A stretch of 64,000 bases of DNA from JAEZAA01 sp964514485 (GCA_964514485.1 CAZEWG010000003.1:59583-123582), one strand, 5' to 3'. Counted from the first letter of the stretch, positions 16,376 through 25,933 are shown. The notes: generated by a model not told the origin, from the letters alone. Numbers and translations: made by a program.

Positions 16376-17543
16376 CCTCATTTCGACGAGCTTGGGACTC
16401 CCGCAGCCCCCAGTATGCCAGCGGGATCGCCAAGGCGGCCGCCAGGGCACCGGCCATGAAAGTCACCGCGCCGCCGCTCATTTCATACAACACGCCACTG
16501 AGCAAGGCGCCGGCACTGCCGCCCGCACCAAACCCCAAGCTGCTGTACAGAGCCTGCCCTTGCCCTTGATGAGGGCCGGCAAAGCGGGTGTGGACAAACT
16601 CAATGGACGCGGCATGCATGGCACCAAAGGTAAAAGCGTGCAGCAGCTGCACCAGTGCCATCAGCCAGAAACTATCCAGCCACAAAGGCACCAACGCCCA
16701 ACGGGCCGCCGTCAGTACCATGCTCCAACCAATAATGGCCCGGAGCGAAAAGCGCGCCAACAGCCGGTGCATGAGCAGGAACAGCACCACCTCCGCCAGC
16801 ACTCCCAAACACCAGAGCAGCCCGATCACATCCAGTCCATAGCCCGCCGATTGTAGATAGAGGCTATAGAAGGTGTAGTAAGGTCCATGGGAGAGCTGCA
16901 GCAGGAAGTTGATCAGAAAAAACGCCACCACCGGTCGCTGACGAACGATGGCCAAAAATCCTGCCCCGCCCCTTGTGCGCGCCACCTTGGGTTCGGCCAG
17001 CGACTGCATACTGGTCAGCCAGATCAGACCCAGCACGATCAACAGAGTCACCGGCAGCCAGCCCAGACTGACCCGCTCCAGCATGAACCCCAGCCCCGCC
17101 ACCGTCAGAATAAAACCAACCGAGCCCCAGACCCGCACCTGACTGTACCGGGCCCGCTGGCCACCGAGATTGTGGAGGGTGACGACCTCAAACTGGGGCA
17201 GCACTGCTGTCCAAAAGAAACTGAACAGGGCCATAAAGAAGGCATAGGCCCAAAAGCTTTCAGACCAGAAGAAACCGAGGAAAAACAGAAAGGCGAGAAA
17301 GCTGCCGGCCCTGACCATGGCCAGACGGCAGTGGGCCACATCCCCCAGCCAGCCCCACAGGTTGGGCGCCAAGAGCCGGGTGACCATGAGAATGGCCATG
17401 AGTTGGCCAATTTCACTGGGGCCGAACTGCTGGGCTTGAAGATAAACGGACCAGTAAGGAGCCAGCCCGCCCAACAGCGCATAGTAGAAAAAATAGAACG
17501 CCGACAATCGCCAATAGGGAATGCCGGCGCTGACCAGGCTCAT
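16362..17543 (-). CDS. MFS transporter (MFS_1-like / HcaT-type)
   Basis: This 393-residue protein has twelve predicted membrane segments. The N-terminus YWRLSAFYFFYYALLGGLAPYW and the following LAPNLWGWLGD loop resemble the MFS_1-like family that includes HcaT, a putative phenylpropionate permease, and LacY-related nucleoside permeases. The substrate is unknown. The start lies 3 bases after the aroC stop, so it belongs to the prmB-aroC-MFS unit. Its 3' end overlaps the convergent lysR gene. Confidence 0.8.
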   Translation of the reverse strand: MSLVSAGIPYWRLSAFYFFYYALLGGLAPYWSVYLQAQQFGPSEIGQLMAILMVTRLLAPNLWGWLGDVAHCRLAMVRAGSFLAFLFFLGFFWSESFWAYAFFMALFSFFWTAVLPQFEVVTLHNLGGQRARYSQVRVWGSVGFILTVAGLGFMLERVSLGWLPVTLLIVLGLIWLTSMQSLAEPKVARTRGGAGFLAIVRQRPVVAFFLINFLLQLSHGPYYTFYSLYLQSAGYGLDVIGLLWCLGVLAEVVLFLLMHRLLARFSLRAIIGWSMVLTAARWALVPLWLDSFWLMALVQLLHAFTFGAMHAASIEFVHTRFAGPHQGQGQALYSSLGFGAGGSAGALLSGVLYEMSGGAVTFMAGALAAALAIPLAYWGLRESQARRNEAIQG

Positions 17544-17546
17544 TGA

Positions 17547-18647
17547 TTAGGCTTGGCGACGAGCGATGTCCGGCGTGGGCGAAACCACGTCCATGTTTTG
17601 GGCCCGGTGACGCAGGTAATGATCCATCAGCACCAGCGCCATCATCGCCTCGGCAATGGGCGTCGCCCGAATGCCGACACAGGGGTCGTGGCGTCCTTTG
17701 GTGATGACCTCAATGGGCTCGCCGTGAATATTGATGCTGCGCCCGGGCAGATGCAGGCTGGAGGTCGGCTTGAGTGCCATATGGGCAATGATATCCTGCC
17801 CCGTGGACAAGCCGCCTAAAATGCCGCCCGCCTGATTGGACAAGAAGCCTTCGGGAGTCATTTCATCCCGGTGCTCAGTGCCCTTTTGCTCGACGGCGGC
17901 GAAGCCCGCGCCGATTTCCACCCCTTTCACCGCGTTGATGCTCATAAAGGCATGGGCCAGCTCTGCATCCAGCCGGTCAAAAATTGGCTCCCCCAGCCCC
18001 GGCGGCACATTGGAGGCCACCACGGAAATCTTGGCGCCGATGGAGTCACCCTCTTTTCGCAGCTTCTCCATGTACTCTTCCATCAGCGGGATCTTGTCCG
18101 CGTCCGGGCAGAAAAATGGATTGGAGTTGACGATGGACCAATCCAGCTTCTCCACCTTGATGGGACCAAGCTGGGACAGATAGCCCCGCACTTCAACCCC
18201 CAGGCGCTCCCGCAGATACTTCTTGGCAATGGCGCCAGCCGCCACCCGCATGGCGGTTTCCCGCGCCGAGGAGCGTCCGCCGCCGCGATAATCCCGAAAC
18301 CCATACTTGTGGGTGTAGGTGTAATCAGCATGAGCCGGACGGAAGCTGTCCTTGATATTGCTGTAGTCCTTGGAACGCTGGTCGGTGTTTTCAATCAGCA
18401 GGCCAATTGGGGTGCCCGTGGTTTTGCCCTCAAAAACGCCCGACAGTATCTTCACCTCATCGGCCTCGCGGCGTTGGGTGGTGTAGCGGGAGGTGCCGGG
18501 CTTGCGCCGGTCCAGGTCTTCCTGAATATCCTCCACTGACAGCTCCAGCCCGGGAGGGCAGCCATCCACGATACATCCCAGGGCAGGTCCGTGACTTTCA
18601 CCGAAGGTGGTCACCGTAAACAGCTTGCCGAACGTATTTCCAGACAT
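17547..18647 (-). CDS. aroC: chorismate synthase
   Basis: AroC removes phosphate from EPSP to give chorismate, using reduced FMN. It has GESHGPALGCIVDGCPPG at residues 16-33, the first chorismate-synthase signature. RGGGRSSARETAMRVAAGA is the FMN/substrate site, and DPCVGIRATPIAEAM closes the protein. The length of 366 is standard. It follows prmB after 34 bases, the same neighbour order as in Pseudomonas and E. coli, and supplies chorismate for the trp and folate genes nearby. Confidence 0.97.
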   Translation of the reverse strand: MSGNTFGKLFTVTTFGESHGPALGCIVDGCPPGLELSVEDIQEDLDRRKPGTSRYTTQRREADEVKILSGVFEGKTTGTPIGLLIENTDQRSKDYSNIKDSFRPAHADYTYTHKYGFRDYRGGGRSSARETAMRVAAGAIAKKYLRERLGVEVRGYLSQLGPIKVEKLDWSIVNSNPFFCPDADKIPLMEEYMEKLRKEGDSIGAKISVVASNVPPGLGEPIFDRLDAELAHAFMSINAVKGVEIGAGFAAVEQKGTEHRDEMTPEGFLSNQAGGILGGLSTGQDIIAHMALKPTSSLHLPGRSINIHGEPIEVITKGRHDPCVGIRATPIAEAMMALVLMDHYLRHRAQNMDVVSPTPDIARRQA

Positions 18648-18681
18648 GTAATCAACCCAGCTCTAATTAATTCTGAATCCA

Positions 18682-19617
18682 TCAAACCCGTGCAGCTTTG
18701 ACCCGCTTTTGGAACAGGGCCCCGTGTCGGGTCAATTCTTCCTGTGTCATAAGAAAGATGCCGTCCCCACCGTGCTCAAACTCGAGCCAGGTGAAGGCCA
18801 CTTCCGGATAGGCCTCTTCCAGGGCGGCGGCACTATTGCCCACCTCCACCACCAGGCACCCCTGTTCGGTCAGGTAGTCACCCGCCTGGGCAAGGATAAT
18901 CCGCACCAGGTCCAGCCCGTCATCACCGGCTTCCAGCCCCAGGCGCGGCTCATGGCGAAACTCCATGGGCAAGGACGCCATGTCCATGGCGTCCACATAT
19001 GGCGGATTGGAGAGAATCAGGTCATAGCGCACACTCAGGTTCTCAAACAGATCGGACTGGATGGCGGTCACCCGATCCTCCACCTGGTGGCGGCCAATAT
19101 TCTTGCGGGCAACCCGGAGTGCATCTTCGGAAATATCCACCAGATCCACATGGGCCTCCGGGAATACCAAAGCGGCACCGATGCCGATACAGCCACTGCC
19201 GCAACACAGATCCAGCACCCGCTGGACGCGCTCCACACCCAGCCAGGGCTGACATTCGTTTTCCAGCAACTCGGCAATCGGCGAACGGGGAATCAGGACC
19301 CGCTGATCCACATGGAAGGGCAGCCCCATGAACCAGGCCTCGCCCATGATATAGGGGGCCGGCAGTCGTTGTTCGACCCGCAGCCGCAGGTTTTCCAGCA
19401 CCGCCAGTTTTTCCGCTTCGGTCAAACGGGCATCGAGCAGGCTGGCATCGGTATTCCAGGGTAAATGCAGGGTATGCAGGACCAAATGAACCGCTTCATC
19501 CCAGGCATTGTCGGTACCATGCCCATAAAATAGCTGGGCTTCATTAAACCGCGACAAGGCATAACGGATATAATCGCGAACGGTGTGCAACTGTGTGGCA
19601 ACAACTTTTGAAAACAC
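18682..19617 (-). CDS. prmB: ribosomal protein uL3 N5-glutamine methyltransferase
   Basis: PrmB methylates the conserved glutamine of ribosomal protein L3. From the chosen GTG start the 311-residue protein reads FSKVVATQLHTVRDYIRYALSRF and then YGHGTDNAWDEAVHL, which aligns with E. coli PrmB. The SAM-binding motif is VLDLCCGSGCIGIG, and the catalytic NPPY is near residue 205. Nineteen more in-frame codons upstream reach an ATG at 19674, but they lie in the promoter region shared with folE and have no family counterpart. It heads the prmB-aroC-MFS unit. Confidence 0.92.
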   Translation of the reverse strand: MFSKVVATQLHTVRDYIRYALSRFNEAQLFYGHGTDNAWDEAVHLVLHTLHLPWNTDASLLDARLTEAEKLAVLENLRLRVEQRLPAPYIMGEAWFMGLPFHVDQRVLIPRSPIAELLENECQPWLGVERVQRVLDLCCGSGCIGIGAALVFPEAHVDLVDISEDALRVARKNIGRHQVEDRVTAIQSDLFENLSVRYDLILSNPPYVDAMDMASLPMEFRHEPRLGLEAGDDGLDLVRIILAQAGDYLTEQGCLVVEVGNSAAALEEAYPEVAFTWLEFEHGGDGIFLMTQEELTRHGALFQKRVKAARV

Positions 19618-19754
19618 GGACGAAGCCCCTTCCCGAAACAAGCGCCCTATTATAGGGGCATCCACTGACAACACTCAAAGTTCCCTTTACCCTACCGGTG
19701 TTTTTCGGTACCGTTACCGCTTCGTTTTTTAGTATTGGCGAGATATTTGATCCC

Positions 19755-20297
19755 ATGAAAGAGGAATTTACCCGCATTATCGAGGCAATCGGCGAAGATC
19801 CCTCGCGCGATGGCCTGCGGGATACCCCGGAAAGAGCCGCCAAGGCATTTCAATTTTTGACCAAAGGTTATCACCAGACCCTGGAAGAAGTCGTCAACGG
19901 TGCCTTGTTCCCGTCCGACAACAGCGAAATGGTGCTGGTCAACAACATCGAACTGTATTCCATGTGTGAGCACCACTTGCTGCCTTTTATCGGCAAGTGC
20001 CATGTTGCCTATATTCCCACCGGCAAGGTCATCGGCCTGTCCAAGGTGGCGCGCATTGTGGACATGTACGCCCGCCGCCTGCAGATTCAGGAAAACCTGA
20101 CCAAGCAGATTGCGGAATCCATCATGCAGATCACCGGTGCCGCGGGCGTCGGCGTGGTGATTGAAGCCCAGCACATGTGCATGATGATGCGTGGCGTGGA
20201 GAAGCAGAACTCAGTGATGAAAACATCCATGATGCTCGGCAGCTTCCGCAACAACCCCACCACCCGCTCCGAGTTCCTGGCGCTGGTCGGTCGTTAA
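19755..20297 (+). CDS. folE: GTP cyclohydrolase I
   Basis: This 180-residue enzyme opens GTP to dihydroneopterin triphosphate, the first step of folate synthesis. Zinc ligands are visible at Cys71 and His74 (CEHHLLPF) and Cys142 (AQHMCMMMRG). The start MKEEFTRII at 19755 is family-like; an upstream in-frame ATG at 19698 adds 19 hydrophobic residues not expected in FolE. It is divergent from prmB and ends at a strong bidirectional terminator. Confidence 0.96.
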   Translation: MKEEFTRIIEAIGEDPSRDGLRDTPERAAKAFQFLTKGYHQTLEEVVNGALFPSDNSEMVLVNNIELYSMCEHHLLPFIGKCHVAYIPTGKVIGLSKVARIVDMYARRLQIQENLTKQIAESIMQITGAAGVGVVIEAQHMCMMMRGVEKQNSVMKTSMMLGSFRNNPTTRSEFLALVGR

Positions 20298-20313
20298 GCG
20301 CTTCTAGCCTTGC

Positions 20314-20344
20314 ATAGAAAAGGGCCCATCAGGCCCTTTTCTAT
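20314..20344. terminator. bidirectional terminator between folE and the patatin gene
   Basis: A 13-base-pair stem (ATAGAAAAGGGCC / GGCCCTTTTCTAT) with a five-base loop has A-tract and T-tract arms on both sides. It serves the convergent folE (plus) and patatin-like (minus) genes. Confidence 0.85.
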
Positions 20345-20352
20345 TTCAACTC

Positions 20353-21411
20353 TCAGTCATTGGCGGGTGGTGTTTGCAACCGCCCTTCCGCAAAGGCCCG
20401 ATCCAGGGCTTCCGTTGCCAACTGACGCCCCAACTGAATCAGCTCGGGCGCCTTGTGAAAATCGAACGTGCCACAGACACCTTTGGGCACATTAATCAGT
20501 AGATCGGGTGGATAGCCCGCCAACTTGTACTGGGTCAGGGAGCTTTGCATGGTTTCAAAGGACAGGTTCATGATGTCGAACTTGCCAATCGCCAGCTGTC
20601 GCATCTCCTCCGCCCGCTCTTCCTCGGTCTCCGGACTGACCGCCTGATTATCAATTTCATCGGCGGAAATCGCCCTGGCGCCTCCACCCTCCACCAATGC
20701 AGGCGTGTTATCGGAAGAGTTCAGGGCACTGGCGGTGTCCTTGTCGAAGAGTTGGGCCGCTTTGGCACGCAAGCCGTGCATCCAGCTATCCAGGGTGCGC
20801 CCCTTGGCCGCCGGCTCTTTGAACAGCAGGCGCTCCGAGGGCTTATCATAGAAACTAAGATTCACCGCCATGATGTAATCAGCGTGCGCCGCAATGGTGG
20901 GCATAATGGGCAACGGGTTGAGCAAGCCCCCATCCACCAGCACCCGGTCACCGTAGACCACCGGGGTAATCAGGCTGGGAATCGCCACCGAGGCGCGAAT
21001 GGCCTTGTGCAGCGGACCTTCCTGAAACCAGATTTCCTTATGATGACGCAAATCCGTGGCCACGGCGGTATAGGAAATGGGCAAGTCTTCGATGCGCACA
21101 TCCCCAATCAGATCCCGCACAAAGGAAAAGACTTTCTCGCCCCGGATCGCACCCGGTGAGGACAGGGAAATATCCAGCAGCCGGAACACATCAAACTGCC
21201 CCAGTCCGGTTGCCCAGTCCTTAAAATCCCGCAGCCTGCCGGCGGCATGGATCCCGCCCACCAAGGCGCCCATGGAACACCCTGAAATGGCCTTGATCTC
21301 AAAGCCCCGCTCCAGCAGCACCTCAATCACCCCCACATGGGCATAGCCTCGGGCGCCACCACTGCCAAGAACCAGGGCCACGGTTGGTTTACGATCACTG
21401 ATTGCCTTCAA
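20353..21411 (-). CDS. patatin-like phospholipase family protein (RssA-type)
   Basis: This 352-residue protein has the patatin fold signatures: the glycine-rich oxyanion loop GSGGARGYAHVGV (residues 16-28), the nucleophile elbow GCSMGAL with its serine, and the DGG catalytic aspartate motif in VLVDGGLLNPLP. These are a serine-aspartate lipid acyl hydrolase dyad. There is no signal peptide, so it is probably cytosolic or membrane-associated, like E. coli RssA. The C-terminal 130 residues are less conserved and charged. The substrate is unknown. Confidence 0.85.
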   Translation of the reverse strand: MKAISDRKPTVALVLGSGGARGYAHVGVIEVLLERGFEIKAISGCSMGALVGGIHAAGRLRDFKDWATGLGQFDVFRLLDISLSSPGAIRGEKVFSFVRDLIGDVRIEDLPISYTAVATDLRHHKEIWFQEGPLHKAIRASVAIPSLITPVVYGDRVLVDGGLLNPLPIMPTIAAHADYIMAVNLSFYDKPSERLLFKEPAAKGRTLDSWMHGLRAKAAQLFDKDTASALNSSDNTPALVEGGGARAISADEIDNQAVSPETEEERAEEMRQLAIGKFDIMNLSFETMQSSLTQYKLAGYPPDLLINVPKGVCGTFDFHKAPELIQLGRQLATEALDRAFAEGRLQTPPAND

Positions 21412-21495
21412 GCGCGCTCTCCACCCCGTCTTTTATCTCATCTAAGCCCCTAGAAATTACATTAACCTATTTCGCTAAGAGGCTAATATATATAA

Positions 21496-22386
21496 TTATT
21501 CCGCCAACAAATGAAGCTCCGCCCGCTCCCGTGGAACTGCAGGATGATGGGCGGGTGCCAAGGGACCCACGGACAAGGTACGGATACGCTGCTCGGCAAT
21601 CCCCCGAGAAACCAACCAAAGCTTCAGCCGGTTGCCGAAGGGCTCACTCCGTTGAGTCGCCTCTGTGAGGCTCTCGCCATTGGTGTGCAGGACAATCCAG
21701 ACGTTTTGCTCAGGCGCCTTGCGAGCCTGCTCGACAAAATCCCTCAGGGTATCGGGCAAGGATACGGCAAAGTCGCTACCGCGGATCGGCAGCACCACAC
21801 CCGACGCTGTTGCCCCTCCAGAGACAGTCTCGCCGGCTTCTCCGGTTTTGAGAATATCCAGGTGGGCATAGACACGCTGATTGCCCCGCATAATGGTGTA
21901 CAGGGCGATGTAGTATTGCTTGCCGTCCACGACAAGACTGGCGGCCAGATAGTTTTGCTCCCGCTCCACCCCATAAAGATTGGCAATGCCGAACACATCG
22001 GTCGCCCACTCACTGCTACGGCCACAGTCCCGGGAACTACAGGTAAACAGGATACTCGCCCCCTGGGTTTTAAGCTGGGTCAGGAAGTGCTCATAGGCCG
22101 CGCGGCTGCTATGACCACTGGGGATACGATAGGTCAGTCGGGTGAGCTGACCGCTCAAGCGCTGTTCCTCGGACCGTATCTGATTGCTGATAATGCGCAA
22201 CTGCCCCAGCAGCAGGCGATATTCCGGCACCTGTTTTTGATCGACCTGCTCCAGATCGGAGTTGGGGAATCGCTCAAGCCAGGAAAATTCCCTGGCATCG
22301 CCTAGCGCCTGGGTCGATAAGCCCAGTGTCGCCAACAACAGCAAGGACGCTAGAAAATGGATACCGGGTTTCAGATAAACAGGCAT
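21496..22386 (-). CDS. secreted protein resembling DUF4892 family
   Basis: This 296-residue protein begins with a signal peptide (hydrophobic segment at about residues 10-26 ending in TQALG). The body has EYRLLLGQLRIISN and a TCSSRDCGRSS cysteine pair, which recall the DUF4892 family of Pseudomonas-like bacteria. The C-terminal 100 residues (VWIVLHTNGESLTEATQRSEPFGNRL, then RIRTLSVG) look like an OmpA-type peptidoglycan-binding region in a degraded form. The likely location is the periplasm or outer membrane. Function is unknown, and the family call is from memory of its pattern only. Confidence 0.65.
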   Translation of the reverse strand: MPVYLKPGIHFLASLLLLATLGLSTQALGDAREFSWLERFPNSDLEQVDQKQVPEYRLLLGQLRIISNQIRSEEQRLSGQLTRLTYRIPSGHSSRAAYEHFLTQLKTQGASILFTCSSRDCGRSSEWATDVFGIANLYGVEREQNYLAASLVVDGKQYYIALYTIMRGNQRVYAHLDILKTGEAGETVSGGATASGVVLPIRGSDFAVSLPDTLRDFVEQARKAPEQNVWIVLHTNGESLTEATQRSEPFGNRLKLWLVSRGIAEQRIRTLSVGPLAPAHHPAVPRERAELHLLAE

Positions 22387-22558
22387 TCATTGCTCCGATT
22401 GTTACTTCCAGGGATTCTGATTGCGGGATCAGGGACTGATCCCCCATAAAGGGTCGAGGCTTTGGACCCGGTTATATGAATTAAGTGCCCACTTCGCTGG
22501 TCTTTTGGGCGTATAACAGTCTCGGGGCTTACCCAACAAGCATAGGCGCTTTGGCGGG

Positions 22559-23434
22559 CTATGTACGCGGCTCCCCATAAAACTCCATAATCAACCGGGC
22601 GACCAGGTCTGGGCGAGGCTCCATATGGAGGTGATGCGCCCCCACCACATATTCAACCATCAGCCGGGGAATGCAGGAAAGTCGTGCCTCCACCCGAGGA
22701 TGACCGGGTTTGAGCATTCCCTGTTCGCCCGCCAGCAGCAGGGTTGGACACTGAATCGCCTTGAGGTATTCCGCCACCTGCCCTTCGGTCATACGCTGAT
22801 AGGACGGCCATCTCAAGCGCGGGTCCGTGCGCCATTGCACGCCACCCGCCACCTGTTGGATATTGCGCCCCACAATGGCTGAGGCCGCTTCCCTGGACAG
22901 CGCACCAATCCCCTTTTGTCGGGCGGCAATAGCCCTATCCATATCAGGATAGGCGCTCATTGGCGAGCTGCCCTGAATGCTTTTATCCAGCGCCTGGCGT
23001 AACAGGCCCGGGCCATCCTTTTCCGCACCGGTTAAAGGCCCCAGGGCATCCAGCAACACCAGTTGGCGGACCCGCTCGGGATAGGCACAGGCCACCAGCA
23101 TGGTCAGGGAGCCGCCCAGGGAGTGGCCCAGCAGACGATACTCCGTCCAGCCCAGAGCCTCTGCCGCGGCAACAATATCCCGCACATATTCCAACAGATG
23201 ATAGGACTCCCCCGGTGGACGATGATCTGACCAGCCATGTCCGGGCAAGTCCAACGCCACCACCTGATAGCGCTGCAGATCAAAGTGGGGTAACAGGAAG
23301 TCGTAGCTGGCCCCGTTGTCGAGCCAGCCATGAATCGCTAGAACCGGCTCCCCTTCCGGATTACCCCAACGCCGGGCGGCCAGCTCCAGACGACCGGTCG
23401 AGATGCGGATCTCAGCAGGGGTTTGAAGAGCCAT
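22559..23434 (-). CDS. alpha/beta-fold hydrolase
   Basis: This is about 291 residues with the alpha/beta hydrolase layout. VLAIHGWLDNGASYDFLLPH gives the oxyanion HG motif, LLGHSLGGSLTMLVA holds the nucleophile serine, and the late histidine is probably in YVVGAHHLHMEPRPD. It is related to the MhpC/serine hydrolase group without a lid that would identify the substrate. An alternative GTG start lies three codons upstream. It lies 17 bases downstream of tatD on the same strand and is probably co-transcribed. Confidence 0.85.
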   Translation of the reverse strand: MALQTPAEIRISTGRLELAARRWGNPEGEPVLAIHGWLDNGASYDFLLPHFDLQRYQVVALDLPGHGWSDHRPPGESYHLLEYVRDIVAAAEALGWTEYRLLGHSLGGSLTMLVACAYPERVRQLVLLDALGPLTGAEKDGPGLLRQALDKSIQGSSPMSAYPDMDRAIAARQKGIGALSREAASAIVGRNIQQVAGGVQWRTDPRLRWPSYQRMTEGQVAEYLKAIQCPTLLLAGEQGMLKPGHPRVEARLSCIPRLMVEYVVGAHHLHMEPRPDLVARLIMEFYGEPRT

Positions 23435-23451
23435 CAGTGACACTCACCAAC

Positions 23452-24231
23452 TTAGCTGGCCACGGCGGGAAACAGCTTTTTGAAGTTCTGGCTGGTAATT
23501 TCGGCCAACTCTTCAAAGTGGACGCCCTTGAGTTCGGCCACATACTCCGCCACCTGACGTACCCACTGAGGCTCGTTAGGCTTACCGCGGAACGGCACGG
23601 GCGCCAGGTACGGGGAGTCAGTTTCCACCAGCAACCGGTCTAGGGGCACTTTTTTGGCCACTTCCTTGAGCTCAACGGCATTTTTGAAGGTAACGATTCC
23701 GGAAAAGGAGATATAGAAGTTCTCATCCATCGCCGCCTTGGCCATGTCCCAGGACTCGGTGAAGCAATGAAGCACCCCACCAACATTGGGGTCCGACTCC
23801 TCGCGGATAATTTGCAGGGTATCTTCCCGGGCATCCCGGGTATGGACAATCACCGGCTTACGGATCTGACGGGCTGCCCGCAGGTGGGCGCGAAAACGCT
23901 CCTGCTGGTCGGCCTCATCGCCAGCCCCGTAGTAATAATCGAGCCCGGTCTCGCCCAGCGCGACCACCTTGGGATCATTGGCCAACTCAATCAGGCGCTC
24001 AACAGTAGGTGCCTCCCCCTCCTTGGTGCCGGGGTGAACGCCAACGCTGCACCAGATGTCATCATGGGCACGGGCAATCTCAAGAACCTTATGAAAGTTC
24101 TCCAGATCAATACAGATATTCAGGAAACCAGTCACGCCCGCTTGGCGGGCGGCGTCCAGCGCCGCCTCCAAATGTCCCTCATGGCGGGACAAATCAAGCC
24201 GATCAAGATGGCAGTGGGAATCAATCAACAT
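23452..24231 (-). CDS. tatD: TatD family metal-dependent hydrolase
   Basis: This TIM-barrel deoxyribonuclease-family protein of 259 residues starts MLIDSHCHLDRLDL, with the HxH metal ligands at residues 6 and 8. GETGLDYYYG supplies the bridging glutamate, VIVHTRDA and LHCFTES supply histidines, and ETDSPYLAPVPFRGK is the C-terminal aspartate motif. TatD proteins act as 3'-5' nucleases in DNA repair or quality control. It follows pilZ after 41 bases. The common holB-pilZ-tatD order is partly kept: pilZ is here, but holB and tmk are not. Confidence 0.93.
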   Translation of the reverse strand: MLIDSHCHLDRLDLSRHEGHLEAALDAARQAGVTGFLNICIDLENFHKVLEIARAHDDIWCSVGVHPGTKEGEAPTVERLIELANDPKVVALGETGLDYYYGAGDEADQQERFRAHLRAARQIRKPVIVHTRDAREDTLQIIREESDPNVGGVLHCFTESWDMAKAAMDENFYISFSGIVTFKNAVELKEVAKKVPLDRLLVETDSPYLAPVPFRGKPNEPQWVRQVAEYVAELKGVHFEELAEITSQNFKKLFPAVAS

Positions 24232-24272
24232 GTTAGACAACCTTGAGGCCCAAAGGGCTGATTCAAAACTGC

Positions 24273-24623
24273 CTACATGGTATGGGTGGGACGGTCGGAA
24301 CTCAAGGCGCCTGCCAGATAGGTTTCGATTTTATTCTTGGCCGTTTCGTCATCGGCGCTGAACTGGACGCCAATCCCGGCCGCACGGTTACCCTGGGCGC
24401 CTCGTGGCGTGACCCAAATGACCTTGGCGGCCACCGGAAGCTTCTCAGGTTCATCCATCAGGTTCAGCAACAGGAAAACCTCATCCCCCAACTGGTAGGT
24501 TTTTGTGGTGGGAATAAACAGACCACCATTTTTAATAAACGGCATATAGGCCGCATAAAGCACCGCCTTGTCCTTAATGGTCAAGGTTAAAATACCACTT
24601 CGCCCACCAAATTTTGGCATCAT
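24273..24623 (-). CDS. pilZ: PilZ domain protein (type IV pilus assembly)
   Basis: This 116-residue protein matches the Pseudomonas PilZ founder family: ILTLTIKDKAVLYAAYMPFIKNGGLFIP and GDEVFLLLNLMDEPEKLPVAAKVIWVTP. As in that protein, the RxxxR and D/NxSxxG residues that bind cyclic di-GMP in other PilZ domains are not seen, so it probably acts through PilB/FimX contacts rather than by binding the nucleotide. It is cytoplasmic and required for type IV pilus biogenesis. It is the first gene of a pilZ-tatD-hydrolase string. Confidence 0.92.
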   Translation of the reverse strand: MMPKFGGRSGILTLTIKDKAVLYAAYMPFIKNGGLFIPTTKTYQLGDEVFLLLNLMDEPEKLPVAAKVIWVTPRGAQGNRAAGIGVQFSADDETAKNKIETYLAGALSSDRPTHTM

Positions 24624-24839
24624 GACAACTTACTCACCCAGGTCTACATCGTGGCCTTTGCTAAACATACACGCCCTCTAGGGGTTGACCCTATAACAGT
24701 AGTAGCTGTCGGCCCAGCCTTCAAATTTTTTACATGCTTTCAACAGCTTTCGGCATGATCAGGCGTTTATTCCTGTCGAAGCCGAATTATGGTATAAGCC
24801 CACCTCTTTTGGCCAACGGCCAAATGCTTTCACAACCCT

Positions 24840-25766
24840 ATGGAACCTAGCGTGCGCATCATCACCCAATGCCTCACCATCCTTGCCCTATTGGCAGGCG
24901 TCCTGCAACCAGCCGCGGCTGATTCCCGGCCCCAGGTGCTGGTCTCCATCAAGCCACTGCAACTGATCGTGTCAGAAATTGCGGGCGATGCCGCCCAGGT
25001 AGAACTGCTGCTCAACCCCGGAGTCAGCCCCCACGTGTACCAGTTAAAACCTTCGGACATGGCCAAGGTCAGCGGCGCGGATGCCTTGGTCTGGGTTGGC
25101 CCGGGCATGGAAACCTTTTTGACCAAAGTGGTCATGAGCATCAAGCCGAAGCGCTCTCTCCTGCTCCAGCACGAGTTGGCGGATTTTTGGGAGGAGGCCT
25201 CGGAGCACGGTTATTCCGATCATGGCCACAGCCATGACGGACACCACCATGACCACGGCGACGCCCACCTCTGGCTGAGCCCGACCTTGGCCCCTGAAAT
25301 CGCCCGGCTCACAGCCCAATTGCTCAGCGAACTGGTGCCCGCACAGGCCGAACAGTTCCAACAGCGGCTGGCTTCTTTTAATGAAAGCCTTGCGGCGGCG
25401 GATCAAGCCAACCGCAATCTCTTGCAACCTGTGCGCGACGCGGGGTTTCTCGTCACCCATGACGCCTATGGCCGGTTTGTGGGGCATTATGGCCTGAACC
25501 AAGTTGGCGCGCTCACACTCACCCCCGAGCGCACGCCCGGGGCTCGCCACATCACCCAGTTACGCGGCCTGCTGGAGAACTCCCAGGCCCGCTGCATTTT
25601 ATTAGAGCCCCAAATCAAACCCCGCTACCTGAACAACCTGACCCAAGGGTTGAACATTCGGGAAGAGACCCTCGACCCGCTCGGGGTGGATATCCAACCC
25701 GGCCCCGGCGCTTATGCCCTGTTCCTGAAGGCGCTTGCAGCGGCGATCCATCGCTGCCTGAGCTAG
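24840..25766 (+). CDS. znuA: zinc ABC transporter substrate-binding protein
   Basis: This 308-residue periplasmic protein has a signal peptide (residues 1-27). It has metal-ligand histidines at about 65 (SPHVYQL) and 143 (DAHLWLSP), a third in THDAYGRF, and a His/Asp-rich loop at residues 123-139. That loop is the zinc-scavenging loop of ZnuA. A fifth-codon GTG is a possible alternative start. No znuB, znuC or zur lies next to it, which is unusual, and I could not find a clear Zur box in the 216-base upstream gap. Confidence 0.9.
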   Translation: MEPSVRIITQCLTILALLAGVLQPAAADSRPQVLVSIKPLQLIVSEIAGDAAQVELLLNPGVSPHVYQLKPSDMAKVSGADALVWVGPGMETFLTKVVMSIKPKRSLLLQHELADFWEEASEHGYSDHGHSHDGHHHDHGDAHLWLSPTLAPEIARLTAQLLSELVPAQAEQFQQRLASFNESLAAADQANRNLLQPVRDAGFLVTHDAYGRFVGHYGLNQVGALTLTPERTPGARHITQLRGLLENSQARCILLEPQIKPRYLNNLTQGLNIREETLDPLGVDIQPGPGAYALFLKALAAAIHRCLS

Positions 25767-25892
25767 GCAAACTGATGGCCGGGCGGATATGGGATTTCGC
25801 ACGGCCACCGCCGGGATTGGTTAAGCTCAAGCCACCTCGACCGGAGCCAATCCAAGCCTGTCCCTGATTCGATTTCCTGCCGCCCCTGCACG

Positions 25893-25898
25893 TATAAT
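25893..25898 (+). promoter_or_regulatory. -10 box of a probable dusA promoter
   Basis: A perfect TATAAT lies 35 bases before the dusA start in the znuA-dusA gap. The matching -35 region (around 25868-25875) is weak. Confidence 0.45.
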
Positions 25899-25933
25899 GG
25901 CGCGGATTCTTACTGGCTATTTGCGGTTATTGC

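Noticed and set aside
24700..24839. Search for a Zur box in front of znuA
   Set aside because: AT-rich strings such as GGTATAAGC are present but no symmetrical site close to the known Zur pattern.
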